Of a DNA stretch of 40,868 nt, positions 32,735 through 39,571 are shown piece by piece. The notes under the pieces were generated by a model, which was not told the origin of the DNA, did not search any database, and saw only the letters and a program-made list of their open reading frames with translations. The translations under genes and the position numbers were made by a program. This DNA is from Candidatus Segetimicrobium genomatis (GTDB lineage: Bacteria > Sysuimicrobiota > Sysuimicrobiia > Sysuimicrobiales > Kaftiobacteriaceae): assembly GCA_005888595.1 (NCBI GenBank), contig VBAL01000111.1, positions 9,450-50,317 on the forward strand. Direction: 5' to 3'. Numbering within the stretch: the first letter of the stretch is position 1; every line of letters starts with the position of its first letter.

Positions 32735-33459
32735 GTTTTTAAGCGCGCCAGCATCTTGCGAATCAATGTGGGGTCATCCGCGATGATGCCATCAACGCCG
32801 ACGCGTAATGCCTGGCGTGCTTCCTCCTCCGTACGCACGGTCCAGGTGATCACACGCAACCCGTGACTCCGGCAGGAGGCGACCACATCGGCGGTCAATG
32901 CCGTGACCTCAGGCAGATACGCGGTCGCCCGGACAGACACCGCGGCGTACGGATCTGCGGCCGACTGCAGCAACCCTGCCGGCATTTCCGGAGCCAGATC
33001 CCGGACGTGCGCCACGACCTGCGCGTCGAAGGACGAGATAAGCACTGAGTCCACCATCTGCATCTTCTTGATGAGGTCGAGGAGCGCCGCCTCGACCCCT
33101 GCGGCCTTCACCTCGACATCAACCAGCAAGCGGCCCCCCAACGCCTCAAAGACTTTGGACAGCAGCGGAATCCGCTCTCCGCGAAACGGCGGACCGAACT
33201 TCCGTCCGGCGTCGAAGCGGCGCAACTGGTCCAGCGTCAGCGCTGCAACCCTACCGGTGCCATCAGTGGTGCGATCGACCGAGGCATCGTGGATGACCAC
33301 GAGCTGACCGTCGACCGTCCGGCGGACATCGAGCTCGACAGCGTCCGCACCGAGATCGGCGGCCAGTCGGAACGCCGCCAGGGTATTCTCAGGCGCGGCG
33401 GCAGACGCACCGCGGTGCGCGATCACCAGACAGCGGTCCGATTCGAGCCACTTGTTCAT
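32725..33459 (-). CDS. glpQ: Glycerophosphodiester phosphodiesterase
   Basis: 244 residues from ATG 33459. TIM-barrel phosphodiesterase releasing glycerol-3-phosphate from deacylated phospholipids. The signatures are V-I-A-H-R-G-A-S-A-A-A-P-E-N-T-L-A-A-F, V-E-L-D-V-R-R-T and V-V-I-H-D-A-S-V-D-R-T-T-D-G-T-G. There is no signal peptide, so it is cytoplasmic (UgpQ-like). The frame stays open 57 bases upstream into a palindromic element that would add R-F-A-P-R-N-D-G; that part is excluded. Its stop codon comes from the GTCTACNNN element. glpD is next. Confidence 0.95.
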   Translation of the reverse strand: MNKWLESDRCLVIAHRGASAAAPENTLAAFRLAADLGADAVELDVRRTVDGQLVVIHDASVDRTTDGTGRVAALTLDQLRRFDAGRKFGPPFRGERIPLLSKVFEALGGRLLVDVEVKAAGVEAALLDLIKKMQMVDSVLISSFDAQVVAHVRDLAPEMPAGLLQSAADPYAAVSVRATAYLPEVTALTADVVASCRSHGLRVITWTVRTEEEARQALRVGVDGIIADDPTLIRKMLARLKTSP

Positions 33460-33485
33460 ACTTGCACTACAGAGAGTCCTTTTTC

Positions 33486-33565
33486 CGTCATTGCGAGGAG
33501 CGAAGCGACGAAGCAATCTCCTGCAGGAAGGAGATCGCCACGCCCCTGCGGGGCTCGCGATGACG
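33486..33565. repeat. Palindromic dispersed element, GTCATTGCGAGGAGCGAAGCG type
   Basis: 80 bases: CGTCATTGCGAGGAGCG on the left and an inverse end CTCGCGATGACG on the right, with GAAGCAATCTCC / GGAGATCGCC as inner complementary arms. This matches a palindromic repeat that is dispersed in many bacterial genomes, whose translation gives the familiar S-E-A-T-K-Q-S and R-F-A-P-R-N-D peptides in spurious proteins. Only one copy is in the window and no transposase accompanies it. It lies in the gap between the two glycerophosphodiesterase genes. Confidence 0.8.
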
Positions 33566-33590
33566 GATCACCTGTTGTCTCCTGAGAACA

Positions 33591-34505
33591 TCATCCTTCG
33601 ACCAGCGCCGCCAGTTGCACCGCCGTATCGGTGGTGATCTGGTCCACGCCGGCGTGGAGCACTGCCTGCAGAGTCTCCGCCGCCCCAGACGCATCGGCGT
33701 CGAGCGTCCACGTGTCGATGAGCACACTACCGAGCTGGCGCCTGATGATCTCCACGGGATTGATCCCATCGGCGATCGCGCGGAGGATCAACTCCACGCG
33801 CAGGTAAATTTCCACGGCGCCCGGCAGCAGGCGACACAGACTCTCGATGCGATCCTCCAGGTAGGCGCGCACCGGCATGACCTGCATGTAGCCGAGAGGA
33901 TGATCGTCCAGGTACCCGTACACGTTGACGCGCAAGGGCAGTCGGGGAAACTCGGGGGCCGGCGCATCCAGATACAGAGCGAAATCGAGACCGACGGACA
34001 GGGTGGAATCGAGCCGCCGGAGCGTGCGCAGGTTCCAGTCCCCGAGGCACCCGACGACGACATTCAGTTGTGGGTTCGCGCGTAGGGGCTCAATGGCCCG
34101 CAGGAAGCGGCCGGCCTCCTCCTTGGGAAAAGGGATCTCATCTTTCAGGTCGATCTGTACCTTCAGCGGGCGGCGATGCCCTGCCAGAACCTGTGACAGG
34201 TCTGACAGGAGAGCGATAGACTCCTCAGATCCTCTCAGCCGGATGGTCTTTGCCGCCGCCCTGGTGATGTGGCGCACCGCACCGGTCCCCGTCGTCTCAC
34301 GCTCCAGGGTGTCGTCATGGATGAGCAGGTAATCCCCGCCCTCGATGGCGTGGACGTCGAACTCGATGACCTCAGCCCCGCCCTGCAGAAGCTCGCGGAG
34401 CGCGGACAGACTGTTGGGCGGAGAGGCGCCGGTCCCGGACAATAGCCGGTGATACTTCAACAGGACGCGCTGCCCGCCCGATGAGATGGCTCCGGGCAAA
34501 GTCAC
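33591..34505 (-). CDS. Divergent glycerophosphodiester phosphodiesterase-like protein
   Basis: 304 residues from GTG 34505. The fold and active-site spacing follow GDPD, but the first motif is L-K-Y-H-R-L-L-S-G-T-G-A-S-P-P-N-S-L instead of A-H-R-G...P-E-N-T. The catalytic His-Arg, the metal pair in I-E-F-D-V-H and the motif I-H-D-D-T-L-E-R-E-T-T-G-T-G are kept, so activity is likely on an unusual phosphodiester. GTG overlaps the stop of hydroxypyruvate isomerase (GTGA), indicating coupled translation. It may be a later-diverged duplicate of the neighbouring glpQ. Confidence 0.85.
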   Translation of the reverse strand: MTLPGAISSGGQRVLLKYHRLLSGTGASPPNSLSALRELLQGGAEVIEFDVHAIEGGDYLLIHDDTLERETTGTGAVRHITRAAAKTIRLRGSEESIALLSDLSQVLAGHRRPLKVQIDLKDEIPFPKEEAGRFLRAIEPLRANPQLNVVVGCLGDWNLRTLRRLDSTLSVGLDFALYLDAPAPEFPRLPLRVNVYGYLDDHPLGYMQVMPVRAYLEDRIESLCRLLPGAVEIYLRVELILRAIADGINPVEIIRRQLGSVLIDTWTLDADASGAAETLQAVLHAGVDQITTDTAVQLAALVEG

Positions 34506-35287
34506 CGCCGAAACCCCATCATCTCAATCCAGCCGAAGGACGCATCGGTCGGTCCGGAGGGTTTGTACTCGAGCCCGACGTAGCCCTCATAGCCCATCGC
34601 GTCCAGCTGCTTAAGCACATACGGAAAGTTGATCTCGCCCGTGCCGGGTTCATGCCGGTCCGGAGAGTCGGCCACCTGCACGTGGCCGAGGCGTTCCCGC
34701 AGCCGCGCCATGGTGTGAACCAGATTTCCCTCCATGCGCTGCATGTGGTAGATGTCGTACTGAATCCGGGCGTTCGGCGCCCCGACATCATCCAGCAACC
34801 GCACCGCCTGCGCAGAGGTCGACAGGAAGAAACCCGCGATATCGTAGGTATTGATTGGCTCTACCAGCAGGGTGATCCCCTGCGACACCAATTGTCCGGC
34901 CGCGTAGCGGAGGTTGTCCACCAGGCACCGCCACTGCTCCTCGTATGCGAGGTGTTCGTCGCGCTTACCGACCAGACAGTTCACGCGCCGGCAACGGTAC
35001 CGCCGGGCCAGCTCCAGTGCCTGCCCTACTCCCCGGCGGAACTCTTCCCGGCGGCCAGGATGCACAGCCACTCCGCGATCTCCGGCCGCCCAGTCACCGG
35101 CCGGGAGGTTAAAGAGCACTTGTTCCAGCTTCAGACGATCCAGCGCCCGCGCAATGCCGTCGGTGTCTTCCTGATAGGGGAACATGTACTCCACCGCGCG
35201 GAAGCCATTGCGGGCGGCGGCGTCAAACCGCTCCAGGAAGGGCAGGTCACCGAACAGCATCGTGAGATTGGCAGCGAATTTTGGCAT
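34502..35287 (-). CDS. hyi: Hydroxypyruvate isomerase
   Basis: 261-residue TIM-barrel enzyme of the AP endonuclease 2/xylose isomerase-like superfamily, interconverting hydroxypyruvate and tartronate semialdehyde. ATG 35287 (GGAGGG upstream) gives M-P-K-F-A-A-N-L-T-M-L-F, the family start. Conserved V-E-P-I-N-T-Y-D-I-A-G-F-F-L, Y-D-I-Y-H-M-Q-R-M-E-G-N and V-A-D-S-P-D-R-H-E-P-G-T-G-E-I-N-F are close to known Hyi proteins. With GarR downstream it forms the hydroxypyruvate to D-glycerate route. It lies 10 bases past the phosphofructokinase stop. Confidence 0.92.
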   Translation of the reverse strand: MPKFAANLTMLFGDLPFLERFDAAARNGFRAVEYMFPYQEDTDGIARALDRLKLEQVLFNLPAGDWAAGDRGVAVHPGRREEFRRGVGQALELARRYRCRRVNCLVGKRDEHLAYEEQWRCLVDNLRYAAGQLVSQGITLLVEPINTYDIAGFFLSTSAQAVRLLDDVGAPNARIQYDIYHMQRMEGNLVHTMARLRERLGHVQVADSPDRHEPGTGEINFPYVLKQLDAMGYEGYVGLEYKPSGPTDASFGWIEMMGFRR

Positions 35288-35297
35288 GCACCCTCCT

Positions 35298-36497
35298 TCA
35301 GATCGGCGTCCGGGCAGCCGGCGCCAGTCGCGCGTACTGCGGCAGCGGGCCGACCAGCGGCCGGATATAGTCCATATACGCGGAGGTGACATCGTAACCG
35401 GAGGGAGCGATGAACTCCTCCGGCACGCGGCGGATGTCCCCTACCACCCGGTCCAGCGGCACCGCGCCGGTCGTACTCCGATAGACCGGACCCCGCTCGC
35501 GAACGAGCGTCATCATCGTGCCGCCGCGTCCGGCCACCGCCTCGCGCACCGCCGCCTGTCCGACCCGGTAGGCTTCCTCGGCATCCACACGAGAGGACAG
35601 GAGGGCAGAGACGCGCTGCATCGTACCGGGCTTGTCGAACCGGGCCTTGATCTGCAGATGCGTCATCACCAGATCGCACAGCACCGCGCCGACGCCGCCG
35701 AACTGTGGCCGCCCCAGCGGATCGGCTTCGACGGGTCGCTGAGATGCCGCCAGGAACTGCCCGCGCTCATCGACCAGCCCTTCGGCGGCCGCGATGAGCA
35801 CATGCCCGCGCTCGCGATGGACGCGTTCCACGTCGGCGAGGAATCGCTGCCTGACAAACGGACGCTCCGGCAGATAGATCAAGTGCGGCGCGTCACCCTC
35901 TCGCTGGCGCGCCAGCGCCGTACTGGCCGCCACCCACCCGGTGTGACGGCCCATCGTCTCGACCACCTTCACCGGATCGGCCGTGCCGATGGCTTCGGTG
36001 TCAAGCCCCGCTTCGCGGACCGATACCGCCAGCCATCGCGCCACGCTGGGATGCCCGGGGCAGTGATCAGTCTCGACCAGGTCGTTGTCGATTGTTTTGG
36101 GAATCGCGATGACCCACAGGTCGTACCGCAGGTCCGCCGCCCGGCGATGCAGCCTGAGCGCCGTCGCCGCAGACCCGTTCCCCCCGATATAAAGGAAGTA
36201 CCGGATGCCGCGGGCCTGGAAGATACGCATGATCCGGTCCACGTCGTCATCGCCCAGACCCGCCCGGGAGGTGCCTAATGCCGCCGACGGGGTGCGGCGC
36301 AGTTCCTCCAGCATTTCGGAGGACACGCGGCGCAGGTCGACCAGGTCTTCCCGTAGGAGTCCCAGCACTCCGAACCGCATGCCGTAGATCTCGCCGATCG
36401 CGTCGTGACGCAGGGCCTCCTGGATTACGGCCACCAGGCTGGCATTGACCACGGCGGTAGGACCGCCGGATTGACCGACAATAAGGTTCCCGCGCAT
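35298..36497 (-). CDS. 6-phosphofructokinase, PPi-PFK-like family with mixed donor signature
   Basis: 399 residues from ATG 36497; the start shares a base with the stop of the upstream gene (TGATG). It begins L-I-V-G-Q-S-G-G-P-T-A-V-V-N as in PPi-dependent enzymes. The donor region is F-L-Y-I-G-G-N-G-S (N107, G108) followed by A-I-P-K-T-I-D-N-D-L (K134). PPi-PFKs of this group normally have G-G-N-D-S with K in the second motif, ATP-PFKs G-G-D-G-S with G there. Here the ATP-like Gly sits with the PPi-like Lys, so the phosphoryl donor is uncertain. P-G-H-P-S replaces the common P-G-F-G-S. It supplies fructose-1,6-bisphosphate for the glycolytic end of the pathway. Confidence 0.92.
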   Translation of the reverse strand: MRGNLIVGQSGGPTAVVNASLVAVIQEALRHDAIGEIYGMRFGVLGLLREDLVDLRRVSSEMLEELRRTPSAALGTSRAGLGDDDVDRIMRIFQARGIRYFLYIGGNGSAATALRLHRRAADLRYDLWVIAIPKTIDNDLVETDHCPGHPSVARWLAVSVREAGLDTEAIGTADPVKVVETMGRHTGWVAASTALARQREGDAPHLIYLPERPFVRQRFLADVERVHRERGHVLIAAAEGLVDERGQFLAASQRPVEADPLGRPQFGGVGAVLCDLVMTHLQIKARFDKPGTMQRVSALLSSRVDAEEAYRVGQAAVREAVAGRGGTMMTLVRERGPVYRSTTGAVPLDRVVGDIRRVPEEFIAPSGYDVTSAYMDYIRPLVGPLPQYARLAPAARTPI

Positions 36498-37303
36498 CAC
36501 GCGCTCAACAGCGGACGCAGGTGAGCAATCGCCTGCCGGGCCGCACTTACCGGATCCGGACGCGGCAGGATTTCTGCCGACAGGTACCCCGTATATCCGA
36601 GCTCTCTCAACACGCGGACCAGCGCAGGGAAATCTAGGTGTCCCCACCCGGGGGCATGGCGATTACTGTCTGCGACATGCACATGGCGGAGGCGCGGTCG
36701 GGCGCGGCGGAGACTGCTCTCGATCGACGCCTCTTCGATGTTCATATGGAAGGTGTCCGCGAGGATCCCCAACGCTGGCGAGGCCAGCCGGTTGATGAGA
36801 TCGAGCACTTCATCCATGGTGACGAGGAAGTCGGTCTCGTACCGATTCACTGGCTCGAACACAACAGGAATCTTTTCCCGCTCGGCGAGGGGAAGGATCC
36901 GGCGCAGGGCACCGCTCAGCCGTGCCTCCGTCGCGGCGCGGTCTCCGGTGATCCGCCCCCGTAGCAGGCCCACGATCACCGCCGCGCCAAATACCGTCGC
37001 TATGCGAATGTGTGTCTCCAATCGTTCGATGGCGCGCGCACGGATGCCTTCGTCGGGGTGTGAGAGGCTCAAGCCATCTTTGAGATACGCCTGGCCCGTT
37101 CCGATGGCCGGAACCGCGAGCCCTGCGTCGCGCACCGTCCGCAGCACCGCCTCAGCGTCGACCTGCGAGGGATCGCGCACGGCCAGCTCGACCCCGTCAT
37201 AACCCAGGTCCGCCGCCGTGCGCAGGGCCTCTCGCCATGATCCGCGCATCGCCACCGCGTCGAAACCGGTCTCTTCGAGCGAGACGACGAGGCTCAGCTT
37301 CAC
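36497..37303 (-). CDS. Sugar phosphate isomerase/epimerase, TIM-barrel (AP2-type)
   Basis: 268 residues. Metal-site motifs are V-V-F-E-P-V-N-R-Y-E-T (Glu about 150), G-I-L-A-D-T-F-H-M-N-I-E-E, H-V-H-V-A-D-S-N-R-H-A-P-G-W-G-H-L-D-F and S-A-E-I-L-P-R-P. This pattern is that of D-tagatose/D-psicose 3-epimerases and related ketose epimerases; substrate cannot be given from sequence. It lies between a creatininase-family hydrolase and the phosphofructokinase. In Thermotoga, a creatininase-like hydrolase (IolN) and a TIM-barrel epimerase (IolO) are neighbours in an inositol pathway, which is one option here. ATG 37303 is about 11 bases from a repeat arm. Confidence 0.85.
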   Translation of the reverse strand: MKLSLVVSLEETGFDAVAMRGSWREALRTAADLGYDGVELAVRDPSQVDAEAVLRTVRDAGLAVPAIGTGQAYLKDGLSLSHPDEGIRARAIERLETHIRIATVFGAAVIVGLLRGRITGDRAATEARLSGALRRILPLAEREKIPVVFEPVNRYETDFLVTMDEVLDLINRLASPALGILADTFHMNIEEASIESSLRRARPRLRHVHVADSNRHAPGWGHLDFPALVRVLRELGYTGYLSAEILPRPDPVSAARQAIAHLRPLLSA

Positions 37304-37313
37304 GGAAAGCTAC

Positions 37314-37402
37314 GCCACCAGGGCACCAGGGAACCAGGGGAACCATGCCTGCATGTGACTGTGGCACGCGGTACCTTGGTTCCCTGGTCCCTTGGTCCCG
37401 CC
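37314..37402. repeat. Inverted octamer-array element, CCAGGGAA/CCTTGGTC type
   Basis: Left arm 37314-37344 (ACCAGGGC, ACCAGGGA, ACCAGGGG, AACC). Right arm 37370-37402 (ACCTTGGTT, CCCTGGTC, CCTTGGTC, CCG). Spacer about 25 bases. It fills the gap between the epimerase start and the hydrolase stop at 37414. Confidence 0.85.
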
Positions 37403-37413
37403 GTTGTCTTCAA

Positions 37414-38379
37414 TCAAGGTGGCCACCCCAAACTGTACAGGCTCTTGCCGCCACGGGCGGGTCCCTTCAGGACGGCCTCCAGTTCTTCCTTGTCACGCTC
37501 GGTGACCAGCTCCATCGGCGGTAGCTTCCCCGGCGGGAACGTCTTGATGACGTCGGTGACGAGCCGCTCGATGTAGTCCAGCAAAGCCTCCACCCCGGGG
37601 AGCGCCTTCTCGGCCTTCGCCAGCGACGGCTTGCCAACCACGCCTTCGATATACGCCTTGACCTCGATAGGGCCGGCTCCGATGTGGCCGTACCAGTTGA
37701 TGGGGCGGCGAAGCAGGTTGCCGGCTTTGTCCACATGGCCCTCCGGCAGGAAACCGAACGGGTTGTTGTCCACGGCCCACTCCTGTTTCATCAGCTCGGG
37801 GAACAACGCCAGGCACCAGGAGGTCTCGACCTCATCGGCATGGATGAACGGCGTCTCATACGGGCCACCCTGGGCCTTAAGTTTGAAGTGATCCTGAACG
37901 GCATGGTACCAGTTCAGGTTGATAACCAGTGCCGGCACCCGGTAGCGCTTGCCAAACTGATGGATGGCGGTGGGAATCACGTACTCCTGTCCGTGACCAT
38001 TCAGCAGGATCTGTTTCCGGAAGCCCATGTTCCAGAATCCGGCGATCATGGCCCGCAGGAAGCCCGTAAAGACCTCCTCCGGGATCACCACCGTGCTCGG
38101 CATGCCGAGATGATGATACGGATGCGATCCCCACCACAGCGGTTCGGAGACGGTACATCCCGTGCGCTCTGCCACCGCCTCCGCCATCCGCGTCACCAGG
38201 AAGATATCCTCACCAATCGGCGCATTGGGCCCATGCGCTTCCGTCGCACCGAGGGGCACGATCAGGACGTCGTTGGTTTTCAGACGTTCCTCAATGTCGC
38301 GCATCGTCATCGTTTGCAGATAGACGCCGGTGCGCTTGTCCATGTGACCGCCCTTCGGCGGCAAACTCCACTTCGCCAT
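37414..38379 (-). CDS. Creatininase-family amidohydrolase (IolN/3-dehydro-scyllo-inosose hydrolase-like)
   Basis: 321 residues. Metal-binding motifs V-P-L-G-A-T-E-A-H-G-P-N-A-P-I-G-E-D, S-H-P-Y-H-H-L-G-M-P and N-G-H-G-Q-E are those of the creatininase superfamily. The N-terminus W-S-L-P-P-K-G-G and A-D-E-V-E-T-S-W-C-L-A-L-F-P-E resemble the IolN-like branch, whose Thermotoga member opens the ring of 3-dehydro-scyllo-inosose in inositol breakdown (recall, not a search). Creatinine as substrate is unlikely. ATG 38379 has AGGAGG upstream. It is followed by a TIM-barrel epimerase, matching the Thermotoga order, though no inositol dehydrogenase is in the window. Confidence 0.85.
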   Translation of the reverse strand: MAKWSLPPKGGHMDKRTGVYLQTMTMRDIEERLKTNDVLIVPLGATEAHGPNAPIGEDIFLVTRMAEAVAERTGCTVSEPLWWGSHPYHHLGMPSTVVIPEEVFTGFLRAMIAGFWNMGFRKQILLNGHGQEYVIPTAIHQFGKRYRVPALVINLNWYHAVQDHFKLKAQGGPYETPFIHADEVETSWCLALFPELMKQEWAVDNNPFGFLPEGHVDKAGNLLRRPINWYGHIGAGPIEVKAYIEGVVGKPSLAKAEKALPGVEALLDYIERLVTDVIKTFPPGKLPPMELVTERDKEELEAVLKGPARGGKSLYSLGWPP

Positions 38380-38393
38380 TGCTAACCTCCTCT

Positions 38394-38493
38394 GAGTGAT
38401 TAGTGATTCGTGATTAGTGATTCGTAAATTCGCGAAATCAAGTAACCGACGCGCCTCCCAAGATCTTGCGAATCACGAATCACTAATCACGTA
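38394..38493. repeat. Inverted heptamer-array element, GTGATTC type
   Basis: Left arm 38394-38425 (GTGATTA, GTGATTC, GTGATTA, GTGATTC). Right arm 38468-38493 (GAATCAC, GAATCAC, TAATCAC). Spacer about 42 bases. The ABC ATPase gene takes its last codon and stop (GAT-TAG) from the first unit. Confidence 0.9.
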
Positions 38494-39550
38494 GTATGTG
38501 AGTCCGCTCGGGCGGAATCTCAAGGAAGACATCCCCGCCATAGACCGTCTCCCCCGGGGACGGCACGTCCACAATCCAGGTCAACCCGGCGGCTTCCACC
38601 CAGTACCGGGCGAGCGTGCCCAGGAAACTGGCGGTGGTAATCCGTCCTGGAAGGACGTTATCCATCTGTGGCGGCGCGCGGTGGAGCCGGATCGCTTCCG
38701 GCCGGAGCACCAACGTGACCCGGCCTCCGGCGGTACCACCCCGCCCCATCTCGGGCGCTGCCCGGTTCAGCGGAACGCGCAACGTCACGCCGCCGATCCG
38801 CACCACGTCGGGGCCGGCCACATCTGCCTCGACGAAATTGGCCAGGCCCACGAAATCGGCCACGAAGCGGTTTGCCGGATGGTGGTAGATTTCTACCGGC
38901 GTGCCGATCTGCTGCACCCGGCCGCGGTCCATCACCGCGATACGGTCGGACACCGCGAGCGCCTCTTCCTGATCGTGGGTCACATAGAGCACGGTCTTGC
39001 CCAGCTGTCGCTGCAGCTGCCGGATCTCGGTCCGGACCCGCACGCGCAGCTTGGCGTCGAGATTCGAGAGGGGCTCATCCAGGAGCAGGACTTCGGGCTC
39101 GACGACCAGCGCGCGCGCCAGGGCGACGCGCTGCTGCTGTCCGCCCGACAGCCTGGCGGGAAAGGTCCGCTCGACTCCACTCAGTCCAACCAAGCTTAGC
39201 GCCGCCGCCACACGGCGCGCCACATCTCGCTCGCCTACGTGGCGCATGCGCAACCCATAGGCCACGTTTTCAACCACAGTCATGTGAGGGAAGAGTGCGT
39301 ATTCTTGAAAGACCATCGCCGTCTGGCGGAGGTGGGGGGGCAGATTGTTCACGCGTCTGGCCCCGATGAACACGTCTCCGCGGTCAGGCGGGTAGAACCC
39401 GGCTACAATGCGCAGCGTCGTCGTCTTCCCGCAGCCGCTTGGCCCCAGCAGCGTATAGAAGCTGCCCTCCGGCACGTCCAGCGATACACGGTCGACGGCG
39501 GGAAGTGAGCCAAACCGCTTAGACACCTCGACCAACCGTACTTCAGCCAT
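38483..39550 (-). CDS. ABC transporter ATP-binding protein (PotA/FbpC-like, with TOBE domain)
   Basis: 355 residues from ATG 39550 (TTG 39562 also in frame). Walker A G-P-S-G-C-G-K-T-T, Q-loop F-Q-E-Y-A-L-F, ABC signature L-S-G-G-Q-Q-Q-R-V-A-L-A-R-A, Walker B L-L-L-D-E-P-L-S-N-L-D, switch His T-H-D, all intact. The C-terminal about 110 residues form a regulatory TOBE domain. This type serves Fe3+, putrescine, thiamine or phosphonate-type importers built with a two-domain permease. The permease gene lies 21 bases upstream. The likely substrate is linked to the glycerophosphodiester/polyol genes downstream (inference). Stop codon from the GTGATTC element. Confidence 0.95.
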   Translation of the reverse strand: MAEVRLVEVSKRFGSLPAVDRVSLDVPEGSFYTLLGPSGCGKTTTLRIVAGFYPPDRGDVFIGARRVNNLPPHLRQTAMVFQEYALFPHMTVVENVAYGLRMRHVGERDVARRVAAALSLVGLSGVERTFPARLSGGQQQRVALARALVVEPEVLLLDEPLSNLDAKLRVRVRTEIRQLQRQLGKTVLYVTHDQEEALAVSDRIAVMDRGRVQQIGTPVEIYHHPANRFVADFVGLANFVEADVAGPDVVRIGGVTLRVPLNRAAPEMGRGGTAGGRVTLVLRPEAIRLHRAPPQMDNVLPGRITTASFLGTLARYWVEAAGLTWIVDVPSPGETVYGGDVFLEIPPERTHILRD

Positions 39551-39571
39551 CGCCCATCCCAAGAATTCGCT

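Noticed and set aside
32725-33516. Upstream extension of glpQ starting M-L-R-R-F-A-P-R-N-D
   Set aside because: The extra residues are translated from the palindromic element at 33486-33565; homology begins at ATG 33459.
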